Assembly (NCBI GenBank): GCA_933822405.4
Contig: CAKOGP040001002.1
Location: forward strand, 4,184 to 34,276
Reading direction: 5' to 3'
Length of the DNA: 30,093 nucleotides
From: Cylindrotheca closterium
Lineage: Eukaryota; Bacillariophyta; Bacillariophyceae; Bacillariales; Bacillariaceae
Made by a program: the position numbers and the translations under genes. Positions 19,501 through 27,620 of this stretch are shown here, one piece after another. The stretch's first letter is position 1. Every line of letters begins with the position of its first letter. The notes beneath the pieces are model-generated. The model saw nothing but the letters and a program-made list of their open reading frames with translations. It was not told the origin of the DNA and searched no databases.

Positions 19501-21613
19501 ATTGCTTGCTCTTGTGGATCTCCGTTTTGGCTTTTGCTTCCAATTTTTCCATGCCATTGTCGAGCTTCTTCTTAGCTGCAACCAAGGATTCCTTCAATTG
19601 AATGATCTCATTGTCTTTTTGGGTACTAGATCTATCGAGCTCTGCCATACGTGCACTCACTCTCTCCAATTCACTTTGGTACCCTTCACTTTTTCTCTGG
19701 AAATCAGCGGCCACCTCACGAGCTTTCTCTTGATGTTCCCTAACGCGAGCAGCATAATCTGCCTTCATCTGTTCGTAGCTCCTCTTCTGCACCTTCAATT
19801 CCGAGTCCAATTGAGCAACTTTGTCACCCTCGACACGACGTATTTCATCCTTGACTTCGTCTCTCATCAAGCTCAGATTTTCATCGTTTCGCTTTCGTGT
19901 TTCTTCAATCTCGGCATGGTGACGATCTGATTGATGTCGAAGTTGCTCCTGCATTGCCTTTAGGCGGCATTCATAGTCTTTGGCTTCTTTCGCCCTAGCA
20001 GCAACCAGCTCCTGCATCCGTTTGTTTTCCACAACTTTTGCTGCCCGTTTACCCTCTTCAAAGCGTGTTTGGTTCGCTCGTTCTAGGTCAGTCACGCGAC
20101 TCCTTAGCTGCGAGATGAGAGCTACATTATCTGACTCGAGCTTTGAGGCAGCATCGAGTGCTTTGTCTCGCTTCGTCACGACCCCTTTAATTTGCAAACA
20201 TTGCGCCTCCAGGTTGGAATTGCCTTCCTTCGCGAGAAGTAGATGCTGTTCAAGTTCTGAAATTTTTTCTTCATATCTCTCGTTTCGCGCTTCCTTACTC
20301 TCGTCGACAGCCTTTCGAGCACTGACAAGTTCTTTCTTCAATGTTGCTATTTCCGAACGCTTTTTCTCCACCTTATCTACAACACCGGAGTTAACCTCGC
20401 GGAGGGCGGTCAACTGCTCTTCTAGAGCCAGATGATTTCCTTTGAGGTCATCGAGCTTGTCATTTCGGTCTTGTAACTCCATTTGCCACTTTTGAGACTC
20501 CTGCTTCCATTTCTCAGCTTCTTTCTTTGCTACGCCTAAATCTACCTTGAAAGAGTCTGCCCTGTCCTGAATTCGTTCGAGTTTTCTAATGCTGTTCTGT
20601 ATCCTTTGTTCGTATTCCTTCACAAGTAATTCTTTCCCCCTTTGAATATTCTGCAATTGTCTTTTCAGCTCCATTGAAACTTTTTTCAGTTCTCCCTCTA
20701 ACTTTTCAATTTTTTTCTTGTCATAGTCGTGTTCTTGCATTGATATTTCGTACATTTCAATCATTGCAGCTTGCGACTGCTTCTCACGATCGATTATTTG
20801 CAGCTTTCGAACCAGTGTTTGGCACTCCAATTCCAATGAGTTTCTGTCTAATTTGGCTATTTTCCGTGGGGACAGTGGCTGGTAGGTTTCCAGTCCGCCT
20901 CCATTTGACTTCGATGTTCTGGTGGTGGATGGTGGAGGAGGGGGCAATTTACCACCACCCCTTGCAGGAGAGAGAGCTCGAATATTTATGGGAACGCCCG
21001 GGTTGTGTGACGATGCCTGCGGCTTTTTCGGAGTTTTCGTAGGACTTTTGTGCTCCAGCTCTTGGAAGAATCGAAGCTCATCCAACTCCTGAAGCAATCC
21101 AGATATTTTGTTTTCTGCCTTTTGCAACCGTTGTTCAGCTTGCAGCTCCTCCTGCGACACACTTGAGCTGGCAGGTTGGAGTGAAGGAGTATTTTGGAGC
21201 GAAGGAACTCGCTGCAATGATGGTGCTTTCGTTACAGGAGGAATTCGTCGTGGGTTCTTTTCCACTGAGAGGTCCTGCCGCACACGAAGGGGTGATTCTC
21301 GTCCTATAGGTCCGCCTCGCTCTTTATTCTTTGAAGCAGGCCCTTGTCTCATCCTACCTGCACTAGACGCTCGTGAAATATGGCCACAAGAAGAAGTTAC
21401 AGGACTAGGATCTCGGTTACGCATTCGCTGCCTAGAAGAATCACGTGTTGCGGATTCATACCTCATACTTGACTTCGCTCGTCTATCGTTCAACTGAGAA
21501 GATGAACGTGCATTGTCACTGACGTTTTCCCAAGCCTCGAACGACTGTCCAACTCGGTTCATAGACGATCTCGGACGAGGTTGCGACTGCGTCCGTAGAT
21601 GGCGGCTGGTCAT
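16526..21613 (-). CDS. Giant coiled-coil protein, 1695 aa, unrecognised
   Basis: I cannot assign a family. The frame is open from 21673, but begins there with TTG; the first ATG is 21613. Residues 1-150 are basic, Ser/Arg-rich and probably disordered, with a PSLQ motif repeated three times at 6-residue spacing (about 131-146). A short coiled coil (about 155-195) is followed by a proline-rich linker with several S/T-P-x-K/R sites (SPTK, TPKK, SPARG, LSPRK) and five consecutive prolines. From about 255 to 1545 the sequence is almost continuous heptad coiled coil, rich in Glu, Lys, Arg and Leu with no motor domain. The last 150 residues are acidic and Ser-rich, ending in a basic helix. This architecture suits a cytoskeletal, centrosome/spindle-pole, Golgi-tether or cortical scaffold. 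The gene is a single exon of 5.1 kb, converges on the PPR gene with 63 bp between, and diverges from the ankyrin gene. Confidence 0.88.
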   Translation of the reverse strand: MTSRHLRTQSQPRPRSSMNRVGQSFEAWENVSDNARSSSQLNDRRAKSSMRYESATRDSSRQRMRNRDPSPVTSSCGHISRASSAGRMRQGPASKNKERGGPIGRESPLRVRQDLSVEKNPRRIPPVTKAPSLQRVPSLQNTPSLQPASSSVSQEELQAEQRLQKAENKISGLLQELDELRFFQELEHKSPTKTPKKPQASSHNPGVPINIRALSPARGGGKLPPPPPSTTRTSKSNGGGLETYQPLSPRKIAKLDRNSLELECQTLVRKLQIIDREKQSQAAMIEMYEISMQEHDYDKKKIEKLEGELKKVSMELKRQLQNIQRGKELLVKEYEQRIQNSIRKLERIQDRADSFKVDLGVAKKEAEKWKQESQKWQMELQDRNDKLDDLKGNHLALEEQLTALREVNSGVVDKVEKKRSEIATLKKELVSARKAVDESKEARNERYEEKISELEQHLLLAKEGNSNLEAQCLQIKGVVTKRDKALDAASKLESDNVALISQLRSRVTDLERANQTRFEEGKRAAKVVENKRMQELVAARAKEAKDYECRLKAMQEQLRHQSDRHHAEIEETRKRNDENLSLMRDEVKDEIRRVEGDKVAQLDSELKVQKRSYEQMKADYAARVREHQEKAREVAADFQRKSEGYQSELERVSARMAELDRSSTQKDNEIIQLKESLVAAKKKLDNGMEKLEAKAKTEIHKSKQLLNQERKTFATTESSLQADIATLESEKAAMERKSNEQVEDLLQRINGMQRQLAETQSVFKENEEHKLRLQELKNALQATQNDLFSERCRNEEVESELRAELAKLEGKLKASESKSMAKRAQFKELEQQLDCMNSTQSKVGEEAESTIKRLTTRLDSVSALLDREKLSSNGKDATIRQLREEVMALQEKSQTFHMETSIKDMKREAQGFVLGSDRKEKQIEDLRQKVDCLETEKLRKESELSNLRQDYQDLSELLEEKLHSNLNNVELKRRERDLKPTANSRHSDLETRMKAEISSLKTKLHRSEEERDSLFSQLTHTKARHDSAVKDVEETRETCNGNADDTELKSSHIRDVVQRYTRVIADLETQLEEESHFRGELEDKLNSAREELKEKQDHTKELVHRHTKNAMQLESDLSRISMERDELESRLDLMTNGMVKERNEHNLNTKAKCTEEYVNLGSAAKEHEDYHDHLDRKEKQLKEMKQKIPELLADLDSRTRERDHYKAATMKSESELAKIKIQFDETIDQYVRQVSELEVRLKEKAKNDTFSRDNYETSRLESSRNDKNIREMSEAIKELESLLEVANCNKDTSRLKIETIARELDEKRARSTELEMEKIELESKLLTLSRAKDDLRSKVTELTSRVERKEREVREVTDRYNMHVMELESKLDQDSDAKHTLRHEIDKLKADSHALARDADARAKDMTRQLEARLESSARERDDIEKTLQKLTHEKSEVINALEGVINEVQNREDEIESLTEILQRRDEELQHAKIIATKALQSAKDIQKRYKEKEKDRHTDMMEKMDELHDSIGVLSSKNDSLQRKISMLERELRDRNIECRRLKDQLRQIDGGPLCTLDQRPIDETASISKARDDGSTYSQASFRSSASPNFLPSATPSFHQEGSEAIEDPFLEEGDYDMDADSFSPSNSPMPFHDHGDCNGFPSYQGRSFEEPANHEKIRGGAYESAATDTTSKQRIEQNALRNYVRQRFANR

Positions 21614-21863
21614 GTTATTGCCGAGCAGCCTGTGTTCTCCAACAGTACTTTGCAAGGTGGGGGTTGTTGTCAAAAAATCTCACTCATCAAATGAAATCTG
21701 CAATTCAAAAAATGTCGAAAGCCCGGCTGGCTTGCACTCTGCGGAGTCAGATCAGTCAGTCATTCCGGGTCTTTCATTTGATCTTCCAGTCGACATATTT
21801 TTCTGTTGTTGGCAACTTCATTTACTTTGCGTAGTGCCCTACCCGCCTCATCTCGAAATAGCC
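21614..21863. promoter_or_regulatory. Divergent spacer between coiled-coil and ankyrin genes
   Basis: A 250-bp spacer between opposed start codons, presumably carrying both promoters. One GTAC lies at about 21644. Reverse-strand AG acceptors are present, so an upstream non-coding or short coding exon of the coiled-coil gene is possible. Confidence 0.35.
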
Positions 21864-22647
21864 ATGCCAAGCGAATTGAGTAATGCGATAACATCTGAGC
21901 AATGGGAGCGAGTTATGCAGATTTGTAACGTAAAACCCAGTGCTGCGAAAACCTGGACCACGCGTCAAGGATTGTTTGAGGGGATCAAAGATGCGAATGT
22001 TCTTCCGATTCATGAAGCTTTGGTAGCGGGCGCTCCGTATCCAAGTATCGAAGCATTGATTCGCGCCTATCCTGATTCTGTGTTCTGCAAGGAGTCTTCC
22101 TATCAACGGTTGCCCCTTCACTGCGCGTGTCGGAAGAATGCAATGCAAGATGTAGTGGAACTACTTCTGAAGCAGTATGCCGACGCTGCGCTGACAGCGG
22201 ACAACCTAGGAAGACTACCTTTACACTATGCCTTATCCAACGGTGCTAATGACGATGTTATCGATGTTCTATTGCGATATAAGTCGAACAGTGCTCGAGG
22301 CTTCGACAAAAGGGGTTGGACTCCGTAGGTTCATTCAATCGTTCTTGAGTTGAACTGGTTGTTGTCGTCTGAATTCTAATGCCTATCTTTTCCATTCTTT
22401 GACATTCAGTCTTCATGTAGCATGTGGGGTCGGAGCATCAACTCGGGTAATCAGCCAGATTCTGAAGTGTTATCCAGAAGCAGTCTTGATGCGAACCACA
22501 AAGGGTTCAACAGCGAAGCAATGTCTCAACCTGACGAAAGCAGCGAACAAAGACGAAGTGAAAAAAATGATAAAGAAGTATTACATGGAAGTAGATCAGC
22601 AGTATCGGCTTCCAAAACAACCAACTTCCGATCGCGACTTGGTGTAG
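21864..22647 (+). CDS. Small ankyrin-repeat protein
   Basis: Two exons fit: 21864-22324 and 22410-22647, separated by an 85-nt intron, giving 232 residues. The join restores a canonical ankyrin repeat, GWTPLHVACGVG. Three to four ankyrin repeats are visible: LPIHEALVAGAP (with IEALIRAYPDSV), RLPLHCACRKN (with VVELLLKQY), RLPLHYALSNG (with VIDVLLRY) and the spliced one, ending in ISQILKCYPEAVL. The phrase 'A.PDSV' before repeats is a style common in diatom ankyrin proteins. The C-terminal 50 residues are Lys-rich and polar. The upstream in-frame extension to 21513 overlaps the coiled-coil gene start on the other strand, so the ATG at 21864 is preferred. No catalytic domain is present; a protein-interaction role is inferred from the fold. 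Confidence 0.85.
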
Positions 22648-22739
22648 CACCGTTCGTTGCCGCTGCTCAAGAACCCAAACTCACTAGATCGTGGGATGAA
22701 GCTACTGTTAGGCTCTAGAATAAGTATTTTTCTCTAGAG

Positions 22740-25700
22740 CTATGTGAGCTCAAATCCTGCACCCGATTCAATTGCATCAATCAACTTCTTTTTCAGTAGA
22801 TCTCGGTTCTTGTAGTTTGGGAGCTTCAGCAAGTTAAAGCATGTCTGTGACGTGGGAAGCTTGGCATTCTCTGTTATCTCTTCATCCGTGAGTCGGATCT
22901 GTTGGATTGCTGGTGCTGGTTCCAAGCTACCAAATCCAAGTAACGGTTGGCGAGAGCACGATGTCATGAATTTGAGAAACTTGCGCTGCTGCTCTGGTGT
23001 AAATTCATCTTCTAGGATACTCCAAAAATCTTGAATGAAGGGTTGTGAAGGATGATAACCGCCACCATACTGCATTGCCTGCTTCAAGGAGCCTACGCTT
23101 ATGCCATGGATCGAATCATCTCCGCTGATAAGCTTCTGAAGCTCAGATGCAGAGAACAACCGGACCCACGAAGCCGGGATCAAATCTCGAAACCCGCGAA
23201 GGAATGCTCTGGTCTGGATAGATCCGAGAATATTCAGCCGATGATGGGCAATCAGGTGGATAAACTTGAAGACATTTCTCGAATTTACGGCCTTGGTGCC
23301 ACCTCCAGGAATCAGATCAATGGTTCTAGGGGCTGATGCACTCCCTATTGTCATCTCAAAAGTCAAGCCCAACGCTTCGATTTCTTGATCGCCGAGGGTG
23401 CGCAACTTTATCAGGTTCTTGTAAAACTCCTCATCGAGATTCTTTAGGTCTTCTGTAGAGTTTTGTTTCGCCAGTAGTTGATTCAAAAATGGCAGGCAAA
23501 ACTGTGGCTCGACCAAGATAGACTCGTACACTGCTTTTCCTAGCACGCGTCCAAGGAATTCGTAGTGCGCAAGCATCTCTTTGTTTTCTGTCACATCCAT
23601 GTTTACTGCAAGGGTCTGGTGTGGGGTAACAGTGAATAATGCCGGAGTGGCACTATCGGATTTCTCTACTCTAGCAGCAAAGGCATCTTTGATTAGATCA
23701 TCCAAGAATTCCTTAAAGACTCCTCCTCCATCAATCCCAGCCTCTTCGGCCCCGTGCTGATTAATGAACGTTACTTGCACCTGATGCTTAAGCTTCTTAC
23801 CCAGCGCGTTCAATTGACTCATCGAATCACTATATAGTTCGGCTCGTTTTATTTTTACCTTTTCCCTCACAGTACCGTCCATCCAAACATTCTGTTCCCC
23901 TCCTTGCATTGCCATCAACGCCTGCAAGTGGGAAGCTTGTTGGGAAACTAAAAGTTTGTCCGCTTTCAACAGTGAACTGAAGAGCCTTACCCGGCGGTCG
24001 AATGGAATGGCTTGTGGAATGCATGTTAAAACCCTTGCCATTTTTGGGTCACTGAATGAGTCAGCCAGAGAATCAGGTTCCGAGATCCGCATCTCAGCGC
24101 TGTTTTCGTCAACCGAGTCATTTTCTTCGTTCATTGAATCATCATCTTGATTTTCCTCTTGTTGCTGCTCTCTCGCCGGTAAAATGGCTCGATCTCCATC
24201 TTTGGAAGCGAGGTGTGGGAACCACCACATAGACTCGTCACAAAAAGGAGACCGTACCAGGCGATTCCATCGCTCATATAGCGAATTCCAAACTTTAGTT
24301 CCAGACAAAAGAATCCGTGCGTTTGGATTCGATGGGCAAATCTCCGATGCCAACACAGGCTTACTCCAATAGACATCAAACAATACATTCTTCAAATGAT
24401 TCACAATATCCCTGGCCTGAAGAGCTTGCGCGTTTTCATCATCTGCATGGAGTCTTACAAATTCTAAATCGCTGAGAGCGACCAGATAATGGCTGAACAG
24501 TTCGCAAAAGACGATCAACGGTGTGTACTCTGAAGACAGAGTGACAACCCGCCACAACAGTTCCATAAAGCGTTTCGAAAACGAGAGTTTCGAGAATACG
24601 CCTAACTTCATCGTCGGTCGCATACTAGAACTTGCTTGCAGAAGCAGGGCAAGCAATTTGACGTATGCTTCGCTCTTGGTCGCTTCTTCCAATAGCTGTA
24701 GCCCCCACTCCAACCAAGGTGCATCAATCACCTTTAATGCCAATGCTTTAGTTCCGTCATCTGCTTTGCACTGATTTTTAAGTTGTTCAATGCGATCTTG
24801 ATATAGCTTATCGAGCTTTGGCACAGTCAGAAGGTCTTTCTTCGCGTATCGGCTTGTTGGCCGCTGTCGCTTCACATCTGGCTTGGAAACATCGTCAGCT
24901 TCCTCTTCATGATCAGACTCTTCATACACCGATTCAATTGGCACCGGTACTACAGAAAAATCTAGAGAGTCTCCCCGAATTAACAAGGATGATATCACTA
25001 TCAACGGAGAAGTACTCTCCTTGGTCAACATATGGCTCATGAACTTTACAAGTGGAAGAGGGTCAATGAAGTCACGAGACTGGGTTACAAAATTCAGAGT
25101 GTTTGACAGAGTGTTCTGTTCTTCTTCCATTCCATTCAAATTTTTCAATGTTGCCCTTAGAATCACATCATCGGATTGTTTGTCATCTTCATCGAATGAT
25201 GCGGCTAATGGTAAGAACCATTTTGAGTATGCGTTCTCGAGAGTTTCAACCCGATCATTTCTGGCGCTAAGCAGAACCGACCCAAGTAGTGCGTCTGAAT
25301 GAGTTTCAAACAGACCCTCGCGAGCCTTGTTTGCCCAAGAAAAAAGCGTAGCTGTGATGCTTTCATCGCTCGAAGGCTGATGCCACCACGATTTGAAGCA
25401 CATTACCAAATCAACGAAAAGTTCGTTTCGAATACTCAAAATAGGCATATAATTCTCAAGGATCGAGAACAGAGCCTGGCACTCCGCGCTATCCAATATT
25501 GGTGTAAAGCACTGTAGTGTGAAACGAACAATGCGTTCCTGCGAAAACCATTCGCTGTCTGCCTTGTCTTCTAGGTTTGCAGAATTGTCTCTTCTTACAG
25601 AGGGACATGAATCGTTGTTTGAGAATCTCAAAAGAACCTGTAGTATGCTCGACGAATGAGACGGGAGCAGCTTCCTTAGCGATAGACATATTGAGACAGC

Positions 25701-25946
25701 TACCACTTCTTCCCTCGATAGAAGGTATTCGAGACACCATAATCGTGCTTTCCAGCCTCGAGCTACTCTTTGAATCAACCGAACGGCCTTTTCACGATTC
25801 TGCTGTTGTTGGCGTTGCTTGCGTAGCTCTTGCGCATTTCTCAGCAAATCTTGCTTGTTGCTACTTCGCTTCTGCTGATTCCGGCGCCGGTTGCCTCTGC
25901 TCCCTAGATTGACTTCTCTTTTAGATCGAAAATTACCATCGAACAT
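22740..25946 (-). CDS. HECT E3 ubiquitin ligase, UBE3C/Hul5/UPL6 type
   Basis: A HECT-class E3 that accepts ubiquitin on a cysteine and passes it to substrates; UBE3C/Hul5 works with the 26S proteasome to extend chains on hard-to-degrade proteins. The gene is one exon encoding 1068 residues, similar to UBE3C (about 1080). The N terminus MFDGNFRSKREVNLGSR matches the UBE3C/UPL6 start. A Gln/Arg-rich helix is followed by an IQ motif at about residues 54-70 (AVRLIQRVARGWKARLW), typical of the family. The middle is helical with an acidic insert. The HECT domain fills about 700-1068, with INQHGAEEAGIDGGGVFKEF near its start, and the catalytic cysteine C1036 in LPTSQTCFNLLKLP. It ends in GAGFELT, fitting the HECT C-terminal pattern with a penultimate-region Phe. 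Its 3' end converges on the ankyrin gene (92 bp); it diverges from the methyltransferase gene. Confidence 0.95.
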   Translation of the reverse strand: MFDGNFRSKREVNLGSRGNRRRNQQKRSSNKQDLLRNAQELRKQRQQQQNREKAVRLIQRVARGWKARLWCLEYLLSREEVVAVSICLSLRKLLPSHSSSILQVLLRFSNNDSCPSVRRDNSANLEDKADSEWFSQERIVRFTLQCFTPILDSAECQALFSILENYMPILSIRNELFVDLVMCFKSWWHQPSSDESITATLFSWANKAREGLFETHSDALLGSVLLSARNDRVETLENAYSKWFLPLAASFDEDDKQSDDVILRATLKNLNGMEEEQNTLSNTLNFVTQSRDFIDPLPLVKFMSHMLTKESTSPLIVISSLLIRGDSLDFSVVPVPIESVYEESDHEEEADDVSKPDVKRQRPTSRYAKKDLLTVPKLDKLYQDRIEQLKNQCKADDGTKALALKVIDAPWLEWGLQLLEEATKSEAYVKLLALLLQASSSMRPTMKLGVFSKLSFSKRFMELLWRVVTLSSEYTPLIVFCELFSHYLVALSDLEFVRLHADDENAQALQARDIVNHLKNVLFDVYWSKPVLASEICPSNPNARILLSGTKVWNSLYERWNRLVRSPFCDESMWWFPHLASKDGDRAILPAREQQQEENQDDDSMNEENDSVDENSAEMRISEPDSLADSFSDPKMARVLTCIPQAIPFDRRVRLFSSLLKADKLLVSQQASHLQALMAMQGGEQNVWMDGTVREKVKIKRAELYSDSMSQLNALGKKLKHQVQVTFINQHGAEEAGIDGGGVFKEFLDDLIKDAFAARVEKSDSATPALFTVTPHQTLAVNMDVTENKEMLAHYEFLGRVLGKAVYESILVEPQFCLPFLNQLLAKQNSTEDLKNLDEEFYKNLIKLRTLGDQEIEALGLTFEMTIGSASAPRTIDLIPGGGTKAVNSRNVFKFIHLIAHHRLNILGSIQTRAFLRGFRDLIPASWVRLFSASELQKLISGDDSIHGISVGSLKQAMQYGGGYHPSQPFIQDFWSILEDEFTPEQQRKFLKFMTSCSRQPLLGFGSLEPAPAIQQIRLTDEEITENAKLPTSQTCFNLLKLPNYKNRDLLKKKLIDAIESGAGFELT

Positions 25947-26170
25947 CTCGCTCGCTCAACTCGAAAAATGTGTTTACAAATTGAAATTCTGGAACGTCCC
26001 AGCGATCGACTGAGACGATTGCAGAGTGGAAGAACAGACTTGAATCTGTACTTTGCTATTACCTATTACCTGTTCCGGTACAATAGTACCACAGTTAAAC
26101 CACCGGAGGTACTCATACGCCCTCGAATCGTACCTCCTCATATTTTGCCACATCAACAAACCCTTCTTTC
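25947..26170. promoter_or_regulatory. Divergent spacer between HECT ligase and methyltransferase genes, with GTAC cluster
   Basis: A 224-bp spacer between opposed ATGs. Five GTAC sites start at 26048, 26078, 26086, 26109 and 26130. This presumably carries both promoters. No other element is recognised. Confidence 0.45.
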
Positions 26171-27405
26171 ATGATCCTTGACTCCTTATTAATCTTGTTG
26201 ATGGTAACGACCCGTTGTCTATCCTTCATCAAGGGAGTGGAATCGTTGCAAGTGAGAGCAACATACGTATGCAGAACGTCGTCGTCCCTCTCAGCTGGTG
26301 CAGAACGGAAATCGTCGCGAAGTCGGAGGAAAGAAAGGAAGGATAACCAACCAACAGTAGATCTAGAATGGGAGAGATTTGACTTTTCACAGTCACCGAA
26401 ATGGGACAGGAGGTTCACTGGAGATGGTTTGCATGTGGCATCCAACACTGATGATTGGGAAGCAATTGCAAAAATTGAAGCTGAGTACGATGTCGCACTA
26501 CAAAAAGACTTTGAGAGACGTCATGAACTCTGGAATAGTTTAGACGATGAGCTTGTGTTGAAAGCTACACAAGCTTTGGTACCCTTTATTCAAGAAGAAA
26601 GGTGGAATCGAATCCAATCGATTATGCTAGAGAGGACTCAACAAACAAAATTCTTGTTCGAAAACGTATCTAATCCATCCAACTGTTTCGCTTGTCTGCG
26701 TACAATTGATTCCTTCGGAATGCAAAATGTTGATTTGGTCATGCAGTCTGGCCAATATCAAGGAAAAGCGGCTTTAAATCAGAAGAGAGGTAAACCAAAA
26801 GGATAATTGATTGTTAGTGTTTGCATTCGTTACTAAAAAAATGCAGGCATGAGGACCGCTGCAGGTGCTGCGAAGTGGCTGACAATCAGGAACCATCTTA
26901 GTACAGAACTGGCATTGAATAAAATGAAACAGAATGGCTATCACATCATGTGCACCGATGTGAATCCAGAGTCAAAAGATATCAGAGAGATTGACTGGGA
27001 TGCATCTGGGAAGAAAATTTGCATTGTGATGGGGAACGAAGAGCGCGGAGTGTCAGGCGTGGCAAAAACGATGTCTGATGAATCCTTCTACATTAATATG
27101 GTACTGTTCTTTCAGATTTTGGAACCATAGAGTAAAAATCGTGGTCCTCGCTCACAGCTTTGTTGTTCTGGCAGTGTGGTATGGCGGAATCATTCAACTT
27201 GAGCGTCGCAACAGCAATTATATGCGCCCATATGAGTGCTGCAAGCAAGGACGGAAAAGGACCGCTCCGCCCAGGAGATTTATCAAAGGAAGAGTATAAC
27301 ACGTTGCTTCTGAAGGGTGTATTGAATAGCATGAAACCAAAGCTTGCTCGGGCTTTGTTGACGAAAAATGGAGTCGAGTTGCCAAAAGAACTTAACATAT
27401 CGTAG
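26171..27405 (+). CDS. SpoU/TrmH-family RNA 2'-O-ribose methyltransferase
   Basis: A SPOUT-fold enzyme that moves methyl from S-adenosylmethionine to a ribose 2'-OH in tRNA or rRNA. Three exons fit: 26171-26789, 26847-27100 and 27175-27405, giving 367 residues; introns are 57 and 74 nt. The joins restore KRG|MRTAAGAAKWL and FYINM|CGMAESFNLSVA. The three SpoU motifs are motif 1 NVSNPSNCFACLRTIDSFG (about 165-183), with the catalytic Arg in CLRT, motif 2 IVMGNEERGVS (about 266-276) and motif 3 CGMAESFNLSVATA (about 292-305), forming the trefoil knot. The last motif is closest to TrmH (tRNA Gm18). The N terminus has a hydrophobic stretch, then TRCLSF, so it may be a plastid presequence (S18|F19); this is weaker than in the PPR gene. 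Residues 40-160 are polar and helical, a possible RNA-binding extension. Confidence 0.9.
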
Positions 27406-27620
27406 ACGTTTTCCAGTGACTAGTAGAGACTGTACTCCCCATGCTGGTTTTGGAGGGATGTTGTGACGTACTAAAGGTACTGAATACAAGATCAATTGGC
27501 TGGGCTACTATTGGTTCTCATCAATCGTGCCTAGAACAGTGCGGCGTTGTCAGATTCAACTTGCAACCGCGGAGCAGGCCCGTCTAGGATTGGAGATGAG
27601 ATCTATGGACTATGCAGCGT
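27406..27620. other. Convergent 3' spacer
   Basis: A 215-bp spacer between two converging stop codons. GTAC occurs at several sites near 27432-27480, so the motif is not strictly confined to promoters. The 70-codon frame starting at 27527 (+) runs antisense into the neighbouring gene and looks incidental. Confidence 0.4.

Noticed and set aside
17454..20435. Many long plus-strand open frames opposite the coiled-coil gene
   Set aside because: They are Ser/Leu/Phe-rich shadows of Glu/Lys/Arg codons on the minus strand. They have no domains, no splice logic and no conserved motif.
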